A stretch of DNA of 64,000 nucleotides from Endozoicomonas euniceicola (GTDB lineage Bacteria; Pseudomonadota; Gammaproteobacteria; Pseudomonadales; Endozoicomonadaceae), in assembly GCF_025562755.1 (NCBI RefSeq), contig NZ_CP103300.1:5892501-5956500 (forward strand), written 5' to 3'. Both the position numbers and the translations under genes were made by a program. Positions 16,977-27,500 of the stretch are shown here, in pieces. A model generated the notes under the pieces. That model searched no databases, was not told the DNA's origin, and worked only from the letters and a program-made list of their open reading frames with translations. Numbering within the stretch: the first letter of the stretch is position 1; each line of letters starts with the position of its first letter.

Positions 16977-17297
16977 ATGGGTTTAGAAGCGAGAGTTAAT
17001 CGGCTTGAATCACACTTCGATGCACTGGATGGCTCAGTACGTAGCCTCATCAGCATCACTGCTGATACACACCAGGAGATACTGGCCACAAGGCAGGAAA
17101 TGCGAGAATACCAACGAGAAAGCCGCATTAGGTTTGACCAGCAGGAACGTCGCATGGATAAGTTAGAATCCTCTATTAATGCTTTGACAGACGCTGCGCT
17201 TGCGGGCTTTAAGCGTAGTGATGAACAACATGAAGAAACCTGTGAACGCTTTGACCAGCTTGAACTTTTCATCCGTCAATCCTTTCCAAAAAACTAA
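16977..17297 (+). CDS. Small coiled-coil protein of unknown function
   Basis: A 106-residue, strongly helical and charged protein (MGLEARVNRLESHFDALDG, then a long heptad stretch to QLELFIRQSF). No membrane segment or enzyme motif is seen. Its pattern recalls tail-fibre or chaperone-like coiled coils, but no family is recognised. It is separate from the convergent secretion operon downstream. Confidence 0.45.
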   Translation: MGLEARVNRLESHFDALDGSVRSLISITADTHQEILATRQEMREYQRESRIRFDQQERRMDKLESSINALTDAALAGFKRSDEQHEETCERFDQLELFIRQSFPKN

Positions 17298-17408
17298 CAC
17301 GCCACCTGCCAACTTGTTCTACTCGACTGCCTTCGGCAACGGGTAAACTCTGGGTATGTGTGCTTTTTGTCATCGGCAGTGCAAAGTAGCCACTTCTATC
17401 AGCCTGAT

Positions 17409-18731
17409 CTACTCCCCTGCCCCCTCACTCCGGGACGATTGGAAAGGCGTCATGGACAAGGCATCCGGTAACAGGTAGGAAAGGACAGACTGGCGCCCGG
17501 CAACAATATTAACGTCCACGGTCATACCCTGTATCAATGGGTGCTCCTCATTTTTGCCGGAGGTTTCAGTGGTTATAATGACCTGATAGTAAGGCTGCCC
17601 GGTGAGCTCATCGACAAAAGTATCGGCACTGATCTCCTTGATCGTTCCGGACAGGCTTCCGTGATCACTGTAGTCATAAGCGGTGACCCGGAGATTGGCA
17701 TCCTGCCCCTGCCATACCCTGGCCCTGTCATAAGGGTCGATCCGGGCTTCGATCAGCAGAGGCTCGTTTTCAGGAACGATTTCCGCAATAACCATACCGG
17801 GGGTGACAACTTCGCCTTCGGTGGAGGTGTAAAGACGATGCACTGTTCCGTTGACGGGAGAACGTATTTCCGTACGCACCTGCCTTTGTTTTGATATCTG
17901 CCACTGTTCTTCCAGCAACGCAATCTCAGCGATCTCTTTGTTGTACTCATCCTGCACCGCTTCACGGAACTTCAGCCGTAACTGTTGCTTTTGCAGTTCA
18001 AGCTCTTTCAGGGTGGCGGCAATAACCGGTAGTTTTGCCCGGGACTGGTTCATGCGGGTCTGGGTGCGAACCACTTCCATACGCTTTTCCAATAGAACCA
18101 CTCTTGAACCGGCCCGATTCTTCATACTTTGTTCCAGTATTTGCAGCTGTTCTCTGGCAACGGAGAGTTCAATGTCCAGGTCTTTAACGGTTTGAGAGAT
18201 TTCTTCAAATCTTGCCTGCTCTTTTGCACGCTTTTGTACGAGGATGCGTTCATCTTCAAGCAGATTATTTTCTCTTAACAGAAAAAGATGGCGCTCATTG
18301 TTAAGATAAGTCTTTGCCTGAAGTTGCCAGGGTTGGGAATGGTCTGTCGATACGATAAAAGGTTTCTGTTGATACTCAGCCTGCAACCGGGAAGTTTTAG
18401 CCCTTCTTGCCAGCAGTTGTTCATGGATACGGCTGGCATTTTCCCGGACACCTGGATTTTCAACGCTAAATAACAGTGCACCAGCCTGTACCGCCTGCCC
18501 TTCCGCAATATGTATGGCAGACAGAATCCCCCCCTCAAAATGCTCAATGACTTTATGGTCGCTGAAGGTCGTCACCTTGCCCTGACCGTACACAAACCGG
18601 TCAATGGGCGTTTGCCAGGACCAGATTAGCAGTAACGTCAGGGTTAGCAGGCTCATTGCCGTGATACTGTGTCGGGAAAACAATAGCCGTAAGGGATGGG
18701 GCACTCTCATGGACTGGATTCCAGAATCCAC
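17409..18731 (-). CDS. Type I secretion periplasmic adaptor, HlyD/SiiD family
   Basis: A 440-residue membrane fusion protein. A single membrane helix (ITAMSLLTLTLLLIWSW) lies near residues 24-40. The first lipoyl half is VIEHFEGGILSAIHIAEGQAV, followed by about 200 residues of coiled-coil hairpin and the second half VRTEIRSPVNGTVHRLYT. The barrel and C-terminal domain end the protein. It bridges the ABC exporter and the TolC-type channel. Its start overlaps the SiiA-like gene by 25 bases, so they are translated from one mRNA. Confidence 0.9.
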   Translation of the reverse strand: MDSGIQSMRVPHPLRLLFSRHSITAMSLLTLTLLLIWSWQTPIDRFVYGQGKVTTFSDHKVIEHFEGGILSAIHIAEGQAVQAGALLFSVENPGVRENASRIHEQLLARRAKTSRLQAEYQQKPFIVSTDHSQPWQLQAKTYLNNERHLFLLRENNLLEDERILVQKRAKEQARFEEISQTVKDLDIELSVAREQLQILEQSMKNRAGSRVVLLEKRMEVVRTQTRMNQSRAKLPVIAATLKELELQKQQLRLKFREAVQDEYNKEIAEIALLEEQWQISKQRQVRTEIRSPVNGTVHRLYTSTEGEVVTPGMVIAEIVPENEPLLIEARIDPYDRARVWQGQDANLRVTAYDYSDHGSLSGTIKEISADTFVDELTGQPYYQVIITTETSGKNEEHPLIQGMTVDVNIVAGRQSVLSYLLPDALSMTPFQSSRSEGAGE

Positions 18732-19357
18732 AGTTCAACCTTATTATGGTTTTCCTGGTCTGACTCATGAATCCTGACCTTGATGTTATCACCAGGTACT
18801 CCGTGAGCCACCATGCGTTTCCTGATATCCATCATGCGATTGTAAGAAACATAATAGGAAGTACTTGTTGAGAGGCTCTGGGTACCCAGATAGGCATTCA
18901 GCAGAATCTTACTGGCACGCAGTAGTTCAATTCTGTCGCTAATCCACTGGTCTATGCGTTCGCTGTCTTCGCTTTCCAGCAATGTACTCAACCCCTTGTA
19001 AGAAATTAAAAGCTTCTCTTTAGTCGTTACCAGCGATACAGGGTTTGTTTTCTCTTTTACAACGGTTTGCTTAATGTTGGTAGGAGCCTTATTTGTCTCT
19101 GCGATTTCTACTCTGGCAACTTCTATTTGAGCGATTTCTTTTTGAGTAATTTCTTTTTGAGAGGCCGGCAGGGTGCTTAGTTCAGCTTCTTCCATTAACT
19201 GCTGCAGCATTTTTTCCGTAACCGTCTGGCTTATTTTCATACTGACGCCCGCGATAACCAGCAACTGCACGATCACCAGAAACACAAACACCAGTAATGT
19301 TGATGACAGCACATCAACAAATCCGGGCCATGGGTTTTCCTGAGTATCTTTAGACAT
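18707..19357 (-). CDS. MotB/SiiA-like proton-channel subunit of the RTX secretion locus
   Basis: A 216-residue protein with one N-terminal membrane helix, PGFVDVLSSTLLVFVFLVIV, preceded by NPW. D15 stands where the proton-carrying Asp of MotB and SiiA lies. A periplasmic helical linker follows, then an OmpA-like compact domain with YNRMMDIRKRMVAHGVPGDN, typical of peptidoglycan-associated MotB-type domains. In Salmonella SPI-4, SiiA and SiiB form such a channel next to the giant-adhesin secretion genes. The HlyD-like gene overlaps its 3' end. It is divergent from the TolC-like and MotA-like genes. Confidence 0.75.
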   Translation of the reverse strand: MSKDTQENPWPGFVDVLSSTLLVFVFLVIVQLLVIAGVSMKISQTVTEKMLQQLMEEAELSTLPASQKEITQKEIAQIEVARVEIAETNKAPTNIKQTVVKEKTNPVSLVTTKEKLLISYKGLSTLLESEDSERIDQWISDRIELLRASKILLNAYLGTQSLSTSTSYYVSYNRMMDIRKRMVAHGVPGDNIKVRIHESDQENHNKVELWILESSP

Positions 19358-19487
19358 AGGAGTGCTGAAGCCTGTTATCGCTTTGTTCTTAGAAGTTATC
19401 GTCCCCAGGTGATGTTTTTTAATGTCTGACGCTATAAAAAATTAAAACAGTGCCGATGTCAGAGTTTATCAACCGGGCTTCTTAACA

Positions 19488-20837
19488 GTGATCAGCCTAA
19501 CAATGAATGTTAATAAAACTATCTTTAAGAAACAGAATGCTCAGTATGAGTTGCTGACAGCTTGTATTTCAGTTTGTTACCGAATCGGGCGTCAACTGCT
19601 GCCAACCTGTTTAATGGTAATGGCATCACCGGTATGGTCTCTGACACTGAGCGAATCGGTCAAACTGGCGATGGAAACCAACCCTATCGCCAAAACCCTG
19701 AATATCGATGTTGAAGCCGGGGAAGCCAGACTGAAACAAAAAGAGTCGAACTATTACCCGCAGATATCTTTAACCGCTGAGGGCGGTAGTACTCGCTCAA
19801 CCGGCAAAACCTGGACCAGACATACCCGTTCCAGTCTCAATGTGAAACAGATGCTGTTTGATTTTTATAAAACCAAACACCAGATTGAGTCCACAGAGTT
19901 CAAGCTTAAAAACAAAGAGTACCTGCGCAAAGAAGGACGGCAGCGATTGGCTCTGCTCGTTTCCAAAGCTTATCTGGAAGTGCTGAAGTTAAACCAGATC
20001 CTTAAGCTGATGGACGACAATATTGCCTTTTATGAAAGGTTGCTGGAACAAATGCAACAGCGGGAAAAAGCGGGCGCTTCAAGTTTTGCCGACGTGCAAC
20101 GCATTCAGAGCCTGTTGCAAAATGCCCGGACTATTCAGGTTGCATACCACTCCGATAATACTTTTGCCCGTGAAGCCTTTACCCTGATCGTCGGACAGGC
20201 ACCTGATGATCTGGTTATTCCTGCCCTGGAACAGATGAATCTTGCGCTTAACCTGCCTGAAGTCATTACCAGAACCAGGGTCAGCTACTACGGTGCCATG
20301 GCTAAACGACAGAATGTTGAGTCGGCACGTTCAAGCCTGGCTGAGAGCCGGAGCGAACGTTATCCCGATATTTCCCTGCAGGCGAGTGTTTCCAGTGAGC
20401 AGTCTCTGCAGACTCTGAGCAAATGGAAAACCGACAATAAAATGCTCGTGGTTCTCTCTTATAACCTCTGGGATGGTGGTAGTCTTAAACAGCGTATTTC
20501 TGAAAACAATTCCATGTATCTGCGTACGCAGTATCAGCTTGATGACTACCTGAAAAATCTGGAGAAAGATGTCCGGGAAGCTTACAACGCCATGCTGCGC
20601 TTCAGGGAAGAAAAACGATTGAACGCAGAAGCCTTGAACATCAACAAACAGATCGTACAGCTCTATCGTGAAGAGTTCGACCTGGGCCAGAGAAACCTGA
20701 TTGATATTACAACGGCACAAAATGATTACCATAAAAGCATGATTGATAGTGTGTACTTTCACTACGAGTACTACAGCAGCATGATGAACGTCATGTTTTA
20801 CCTGAATAAAGTGACAGAATCTGTCTCCAAACTCTGA
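19488..20837 (+). CDS. TolC-family outer-membrane channel of the RTX secretion locus
   Basis: A 449-residue TolC-type protein with an N-terminal signal region ending near PVWSLTLSESVKLAMETNP. The TolC pattern is clear: SVKLAMETNPIAKTLNIDVE, two long alpha-barrel stretches of about 200 residues each, and GQRNLIDITTAQNDYHKS near the end. It forms the outer-membrane/periplasmic exit duct. The annotated start is an ATC/GTG-type codon at 19488 before MNVNKTIF; the ATG at 19503 may be the true start. The MotA-like gene follows after 14 bases. Confidence 0.9.
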   Translation: MISLTMNVNKTIFKKQNAQYELLTACISVCYRIGRQLLPTCLMVMASPVWSLTLSESVKLAMETNPIAKTLNIDVEAGEARLKQKESNYYPQISLTAEGGSTRSTGKTWTRHTRSSLNVKQMLFDFYKTKHQIESTEFKLKNKEYLRKEGRQRLALLVSKAYLEVLKLNQILKLMDDNIAFYERLLEQMQQREKAGASSFADVQRIQSLLQNARTIQVAYHSDNTFAREAFTLIVGQAPDDLVIPALEQMNLALNLPEVITRTRVSYYGAMAKRQNVESARSSLAESRSERYPDISLQASVSSEQSLQTLSKWKTDNKMLVVLSYNLWDGGSLKQRISENNSMYLRTQYQLDDYLKNLEKDVREAYNAMLRFREEKRLNAEALNINKQIVQLYREEFDLGQRNLIDITTAQNDYHKSMIDSVYFHYEYYSSMMNVMFYLNKVTESVSKL

Positions 20838-20851
20838 TACCGGGAAATCCT

Positions 20852-22375
20852 ATGTCTGAAATCATGCATGCGGTTCGAGTCAAAAGCCCAGACTATATGA
20901 ACCGTTATTACCGCAGAATGATAACGGTAATGATAGGCACCGGCTGCGTACTGTTCCTTGCCAGAGATACAGTTTCTCATGTAGTGAACTCCAACCTTGT
21001 CATGAACGGTATGATCGCCACTGTGCTTATGGTGGGAGTCTCTATCTGTTTTCGTAATCTCTATCGTCTTAAGTGTGACCTTAAGGCATTATGCGACCTT
21101 GATAAAATATTGTTTGAAACCCGTGATGCCCAGGCTTTGCTGAACTATAAGCAGAAAATGTTCATCATGGCTGATTTGTATAAAAGCCTTGAAAACAGCA
21201 CCAGAGAAACCGGTGAGATTCCTGAAATACCGACACCTGTCGCCCGTAGTATGGTGAATATCGCCAACAACCGTTTTGACGAGCGCCGTATTCGAATCAG
21301 TTACTTTGTCAACCTGCTGATCTATCTGGGACTTCTGGGTACATTTATTGGCCTGTCAGCCACGGTAGGTTCCATCTCAGGCATGATCAGTAATCTATCC
21401 ATGGGCCTGACCGGGGAACAGGAGATGACTGAAACACTGATTCTCCTGATCAAACACCTGGAACAACCTCTGGCCGGAATGGGTACAGCCTTTGGCACCT
21501 CGCTGACGGGGCTGGCCAGCTCTGTGGTGCTTGGCGCGCTGGCCATGAGCGTCAACAAGGCAGCCACCCTGTTCAGCAACAGCTATTCAAACTGGATTTA
21601 TGAATATGCCATGACATCGTTCACGGCTGGTATTGAAAAGTATCAGAATAAACAGCAGGGTAACTCTGAAAACAGCGTTGCTCCTTACTCCCCAGCATCA
21701 GAGCAGGCGCTGGTTAATATTGAACAGCACTTGCAGAGTTTGCTGTCGAGCCAGCAGGAACTACTGGAAAACCATTCCAAACAGCTCTCAGCCCTGGTTG
21801 ATATTCACAACCATGCCCAGTCTCACAGTCAAGCTTTGGCTGAAAAACAGGAACAGCAACTCTCGGCACTAACCAATATTCATCAATCCACCAGCACTCA
21901 TAATAAAGAGTTGCTTGAAAAGCATGAACAGCAACTTGAAACCATGCAGGCAACGGTTCAGGAAGCGTGTGGTCAACTGGCTGGCATTATGTCCAGTGCC
22001 AATGATGAATTAGAGAAACAGAGCCGTTTAATCAGCGACCATAACACACGACAGGATTCGCAGAATAATGAATCCGTGGCTCAGCGACAAAGAATCATTC
22101 AACAACAACTTGCGTCTGTGAAGCTGATGAAAAAGCAGCTAGAAAGCGCTGAGGCCCTGTATCAGCAGTCACAACAGTTACCCGGAGTCTTCGCAGCGGC
22201 TGCCAGCAACCGGTTGAAAGAAACTGAGCAGGCGCTTGTTGAACAGTTCCACGCTGGTCAGGACGAGTTGGGAAAAACTATAGAAAAGGCACAGTCTGTT
22301 CACAAGGATTTACTGCTGCGCCTGTTCAAAGCGTTACACCGGTTGTACCGTATCTGTCTGCCTGGAAACAGGTAA
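20852..22375 (+). CDS. MotA/TolQ/ExbB-type proton-channel protein, SiiB-like
   Basis: A 507-residue protein. Two membrane helices lie near residues 25-60 and two near 150-240. The diagnostic MotA/ExbB block is YLGLLGTFIGLSATVGSI followed by the conserved PLAGMGTAFGTSLTGLASSV. From about residue 280 the protein turns into a long Gln/Glu-rich coiled coil (repeated EKQEQQL, HNKEL). It is expected to pair with the MotB-like protein at 18707 and use the proton gradient. The coiled-coil tail is longer than in classical ExbB. Confidence 0.82.
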   Translation: MSEIMHAVRVKSPDYMNRYYRRMITVMIGTGCVLFLARDTVSHVVNSNLVMNGMIATVLMVGVSICFRNLYRLKCDLKALCDLDKILFETRDAQALLNYKQKMFIMADLYKSLENSTRETGEIPEIPTPVARSMVNIANNRFDERRIRISYFVNLLIYLGLLGTFIGLSATVGSISGMISNLSMGLTGEQEMTETLILLIKHLEQPLAGMGTAFGTSLTGLASSVVLGALAMSVNKAATLFSNSYSNWIYEYAMTSFTAGIEKYQNKQQGNSENSVAPYSPASEQALVNIEQHLQSLLSSQQELLENHSKQLSALVDIHNHAQSHSQALAEKQEQQLSALTNIHQSTSTHNKELLEKHEQQLETMQATVQEACGQLAGIMSSANDELEKQSRLISDHNTRQDSQNNESVAQRQRIIQQQLASVKLMKKQLESAEALYQQSQQLPGVFAAAASNRLKETEQALVEQFHAGQDELGKTIEKAQSVHKDLLLRLFKALHRLYRICLPGNR

Positions 22376-22400
22376 TCTGACAAAATAAAAAAGGTTCGTA

Positions 22401-24515
22401 TCAGCCGGTGCGAACGGCCTGCATCTTTTTCAGTACTTCATCCCTAGCCCCATCAGCGACCACCCTGCCGTGAGCTAACACAATAATGCGGTCAACAAGC
22501 TGTAGCAGGCTGGCCCGATGAGTCACCAGTACTAATGTCTGATCTTCTCCCAGAAAGTCGGGTAAGCGTTGGCAGAACTGAGCCTCTGACAAATTATCCA
22601 TAGCACTGGTTGGCTCATCCAGCACCAGCAGACTACCGCCATGGAGTAAGGTACGGGACAGACACAAAGCCTGCTTCTGCCCACCCGACAGGTTGCTACC
22701 ATATTCATCAATCGGGTGTTCATACCCTTTACGGCAACGACTGATCCATTGATCCAGTCCGGTAATAAAGCAGGCCCGGTCAAGTTCCGATGAATTGGCA
22801 GAAGCATTACCCAGCAGTAAGTTACTGCGCACCGAGCCACTGAACACAAAAGGTTGTTGTTGCAATACACTTAAATGCTGTCGTACATCAGCCAGATTCA
22901 GACCAGTCAGATCATGACCGGACACTGATACACGTCCGCTGTCAGGTATCAGGCCACCCGACAAAAGCCGGGTCAATGTGGTCTTGCCGCTGCCGGAAGC
23001 ACCGACAATAGCTACCCGTTCACCAGCGGAGATGCTGAGATTAATACCATGCAGGGTATCCTGATTATCACTGGGGTAACGGAAGCTCAGGTCTTGAAAC
23101 TCTATATCGGGGATTAAATGGTAGAGTCTTTGTTGTGTCGCATCAGGGCTTTCAGTCCCGGCATTGGCAAAGCCGGAGTTCGAGAAAATAGGATCAAGTT
23201 GTTTGAGAGCCTGTCTTGATAAATTTATCCGGCTTAACAACTGGGTTAAATTCATCAGCGGTGCTACCGCCCGGCTACCCAGTATGATACAGGCAAACAG
23301 ACTGCCGGGAGCTAACACTCCTGACTGGATCAAAAACACCCCCATGACCAGTGTTGCCACCACCACAATCTGACTGGCTGAAATCACAAAAGCATTGAGT
23401 ACAGAACCTACCCTTCGATGGCTGAAATCATGGCGGTTACTGCTGTTCACCAGAATCCGCCAGCGGGATAAAAGGCTCTGCCCTGCTCCCATTGCCCTGA
23501 TGGTCTCAAGCCCCTGGGTCAGTTCATGCAGACAGGCATTCTTTTCTGTCTGGGTTTTTGTCGCCAGGGAAGAACGTTTACGAGTCAGGCGATAGTTGAT
23601 AATGGAGGCAGGAATCAGAATAGCCGCAACGGCTATCGGCACCCACATAAGCGGACCACCAATCACCCCGATGACAGCGGTAAACAGTATAAAAAAGGGT
23701 ATATCGAGAGCGGTTAAAAGAATGGAGCTGGACAGAGCTTCTTTTACTCTGGAAAAACCCTGTGCCTGCTGGGCAAGACGCGCCGGAGACAGATTAATCT
23801 GATGAGCTTCCTGCCGTAACAGGCTGTCAATCAGTTGCAGTTCAGCCTGGCGGGTAATATGCCGACAGGCATCATCAATATAAAAACTCCTAAGCCAGCG
23901 CAGGACAAAATCCGCCAGAATCACCAGACCAATGCCAATGGTGACTGCTAACAGTGTCTCTGTCGCATAATTCGGCAATACCTTATCAAACACAAAATGA
24001 GTGAAAACCGGCACAGCCAGAGTCAGGCAGTTAATCAGCAGCGTGGCAAGAATCACCTGGGCATAGTTCGCCCAGAGTTGAGCCACCTCCCTTTTTAACC
24101 AGTCAGAAGCCGTTACCGGGCTATGAGAGTCAGGCTCCCCGGCTTTCTGAATCGAATAGCAGACACCAGAAAAACGTTCACTCAGGGCGGATTCTTTCAC
24201 CCAGAGCAATTGACTCTCTTTATCCAGTACCTGCACCTCACCCTGCCGGGCAGCCAGCGCCACTACAAATCGTTTGCCTTTCATCTGCAACAGGCAGGGG
24301 AACGTGGCTTCAGGCATTTTACCCAGTGCAGATAAACTACGCTGGCAAGTTAATCCAAAACGTTCACAGTGTTGATGTAGTTGCCGGGTATCCATGCCTT
24401 TCAGAATCAGTTCATTGCTGACTTCGACAGGAAGGTCAACGCCAGAAAGGCGTGTAAGGATCAGGAAAGCGTCGGAAAGGCTGGAAGAATGGAAAGTTTG
24501 TTCGGTGATTGGCAT
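22401..24515 (-). CDS. Type I secretion ABC transporter, LapB/SiiF-like
   Basis: A 704-residue fused ABC exporter. Residues 1-130 resemble a C39-peptidase-like domain without the catalytic Cys, the kind that holds unfolded RTX substrates. Six membrane helices span about 160-420. The nucleotide-binding domain has Walker A GASGSGKTT, signature LSGGQKQALCLSR, Walker B LLVLDEPTSAMD and the H-loop VTHRAS. It energises export of the RTX protein encoded just upstream. Convergent with the MotA-like gene, 25 bases apart. Confidence 0.93.
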   Translation of the reverse strand: MPITEQTFHSSSLSDAFLILTRLSGVDLPVEVSNELILKGMDTRQLHQHCERFGLTCQRSLSALGKMPEATFPCLLQMKGKRFVVALAARQGEVQVLDKESQLLWVKESALSERFSGVCYSIQKAGEPDSHSPVTASDWLKREVAQLWANYAQVILATLLINCLTLAVPVFTHFVFDKVLPNYATETLLAVTIGIGLVILADFVLRWLRSFYIDDACRHITRQAELQLIDSLLRQEAHQINLSPARLAQQAQGFSRVKEALSSSILLTALDIPFFILFTAVIGVIGGPLMWVPIAVAAILIPASIINYRLTRKRSSLATKTQTEKNACLHELTQGLETIRAMGAGQSLLSRWRILVNSSNRHDFSHRRVGSVLNAFVISASQIVVVATLVMGVFLIQSGVLAPGSLFACIILGSRAVAPLMNLTQLLSRINLSRQALKQLDPIFSNSGFANAGTESPDATQQRLYHLIPDIEFQDLSFRYPSDNQDTLHGINLSISAGERVAIVGASGSGKTTLTRLLSGGLIPDSGRVSVSGHDLTGLNLADVRQHLSVLQQQPFVFSGSVRSNLLLGNASANSSELDRACFITGLDQWISRCRKGYEHPIDEYGSNLSGGQKQALCLSRTLLHGGSLLVLDEPTSAMDNLSEAQFCQRLPDFLGEDQTLVLVTHRASLLQLVDRIIVLAHGRVVADGARDEVLKKMQAVRTG

Positions 24516-24542
24516 AGGTCATCCATGACATCCATGACATAG

Positions 24543-24574
24543 GTTGGACTGAGTATCACTTCACTCAGCCCAAC
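24543..24574 (-). terminator. Hairpin between the RTX gene and the ABC gene
   Basis: Twelve-base arms (24543-24554 and 24563-24574) pair perfectly on the transcribed strand if one G-U pair is allowed, with an 8-base loop. It lies eight bases after the RTX stop, with no T-run. It could reduce read-through so that more RTX protein than exporter is made. A short direct repeat (catccatgacatccatgaca) follows before the ABC start. Confidence 0.5.
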
Positions 24575-24581
24575 TTAACGG

Positions 24582-27500
24582 TCAAACGTAGTTTATTGTG
24601 ACGGTGCTGGTGCCATCACTGTACACATCACCAACCGGCCCGTCAGAGTCACCAATAACAGTTAAACCATCTCCATTTTTGAGATTAACGGTAAGATTGT
24701 TTCCTGCATCAGTCATCTCAACAATATCACCCAGATTGATCGTGACATCAACATCATTGTTGGTGTGCTCACTCAGATCAATGGTTTCCATATTATCAAT
24801 CAGGTCTTTATAGTCACCCAAATTAAAGGAGCCACTGGCGGATTTGATATGCAACGTATCGTTGTCGTCCCCACCATCCAGAAGGGTAGAATAGGTCGTG
24901 CTGGTGTTGTTAAGTTCTGTGAAATTAATTTTCAGTGCATCATCACCTTTAGCACCTGACATCTGGAATCCGGCAACCCCCGTCATGTCGTCGCCGTACT
25001 GAGAACCTTCCACTGCTTCTACATCAAACATCTCTTCTGCCACACCTTCACCATTATTTAGGATTTTGTAATTATTAGGCCACGTCATGTCCAGTCTGAT
25101 GCCGGCTCCGACACCATCGGGGTCATCGGAAAAGCTGACCGTATCAAAACCCTCATCACCATAAAATTTATCAACGCCTGTCCCACCCCATAGAATATCG
25201 TTGCCTGCTCCACCATGTATCTCATCATAACCAACCCCGCCATACAGTTCGTCAGCACCTTCATCGCCGTATAACTTATCATGGCCACCTTTGCCATGAA
25301 GCTTATCATTACCTGTTCCGCCCCAGAGGTGGTTTGTATCACCTGTGCCTGTAAATGTGTCGTTACCTGCCCCACCAACCGCATACTGGAAATTAGCCAG
25401 CGTAACCGCTCCATTGCCAGTATCCACTGTTCTAATGTCACTATTGCTATGGTTTGTCATGGTCAACTCAAGATCTGCTGTAGCAGTGCTGAAAACGATA
25501 GTGTTGTAGGAGTAAGCCCCACCACCTCCATACAAGGTATCGGTTCCTCCCCCTCCATCTATTCTGTCACTTCCATCTCCACCGTTAATGGTGTTGTTAG
25601 CATCACTGCCAGTCAGCACGTCATTAGAGCTGGTACCCGTTATTGTTTCTATGTTGGTCAGCGTATCTCTGTAATTCTGATTATCGTATGAATATTTTGC
25701 GTATTTCTCTGATAGATTAACCTCCACTCCAGCACCACTGACATTGCTGCGACTGTAGTCGATATGGTCAACACCGCCTGAACCGTCAAATGAATTATCA
25801 GCAGTATCACTGACAAAAGTATCATTCCCGGAAGAACCGATAATGCCTTCAATTCCGGTTAAGGTATCACCAGCAATAGAAGCCCCTCCATCCACTAATA
25901 TCGCTGTTATAGCGGCTGACTGTGAAGAGTAATCTACGGTGTCAGAACCTGCACCGCCCTCTAACGTATCGCCTCCGGCACCACCTACCAAGGTGTCATC
26001 ACCGTCACCACCCTTCAGGGTGTTTGCATCACCATTACCAGTCAAGGTGTCGTTTTTACTACTGCCCGTCAGGTTTTCTATATTCAGTATCTGGTCATTG
26101 TCATCACCGCTGGTATCGCTGCCAACACCAGTGGAGAGGTTAGCGGTTATGCCATAGTCCGAGTTTGAGTAATCCAGGGTGTCAGTACCAACACCGCCAT
26201 CAAACTTGTCACTACCCCTCTTTGCAAAAAAGGTATCGTCACCAATGCCACCCAGTAACTCATTGTTAGAATCACTATCGGTCAGTAAGTCGTTATAATT
26301 TGATCCCGTGATTTTCTCAATACTGCTGAATTGATCCGTAACGCTGTTAAACGAAGCAGTGCCATCTTCAAGAGAAGCGGTAACAGCACCGGAAACTGTA
26401 CTGTAATCAATACTGTCAGTTAACGATGCTGAGCCTTTGATGATTTCAATACTGGTCAGCGTATCATTGTCTCCATTACCATCCGTAACGGAGATTGAAG
26501 AGTCTCTCCGGTTAATCGTAATAGCATTAGAGTCTGAAGAGTAATCAGCGGTATCGGTGCCCTCCCCGCCATTTAACATATCGACTCCGGCACCACCGAT
26601 CAGTGTGTCATCGCCATTGCCACCCTGTAACTCATTATCCGAGCCATTACCGGTTAGCGTGTCGTTATAAGCTGTACCGATGACATTCTCGATACTGCTG
26701 AAATAGTCTTGATAAGGCAGATTGCTGAGACTGAAACTCCCTGTATTGCTGACAAGCGAAACATTAACCGCACTTGAAACCGAACTGTAATCAATGGTGT
26801 CTTTATGTGCAGAGCCTGTAATACTTTCGATGCTGGTTAACGTATCATTAGTGCCACTGCCATCCCGAACGGACGTGGAGGTATCTGTCCGTGTAATTGT
26901 GATAGCACCAGTGTCTGCAGAATAATCAGCGGTGTCGCTGCCTTCACCGCCATCTAACGTATCGGCTCCGGCACCACCTTTCAGAATGTCATTGCCACTG
27001 CCACCTTCTAAAACATCATTACCGGCTCCACCGCTCAGGGTGTCATTACCCCCGCCGCCTTGCAGTTGGTTGGCTTCATTGTTTCCGGTCAGCGTATCGT
27101 TCTGACTACTGCCCACCAGATTTTCTATATTCTCGATGGTGTCATTGCCATCACCGCTGGCAGTACCTGAGGAAAGATCAGCCGTTATGGCATTGTCAGA
27201 GTTTGAGAAAGTCAGGGTATCGGTGCCGGCACCACCCTTTATTGTATTGTCGGAATTATTACCGGCCAGCGTGTCGTCATGACTTGATCCCGTGATGTTT
27301 TCAATGCTGCTGAACGTATCCGTAACACCGTTAAACGTCGAAGTGCCATCTTTAAGGGAAGCGATAACACCACTGGAAACACCACTGTAATTAATGGTGT
27401 CTGAGTACCCAGAACCCTTAATGGTTTCTATATCAATTAATGTATCGGTTGCGCCGCTGCCATCATTGACGGTTACAGAACCATCTCCCCGGTTAATCGT

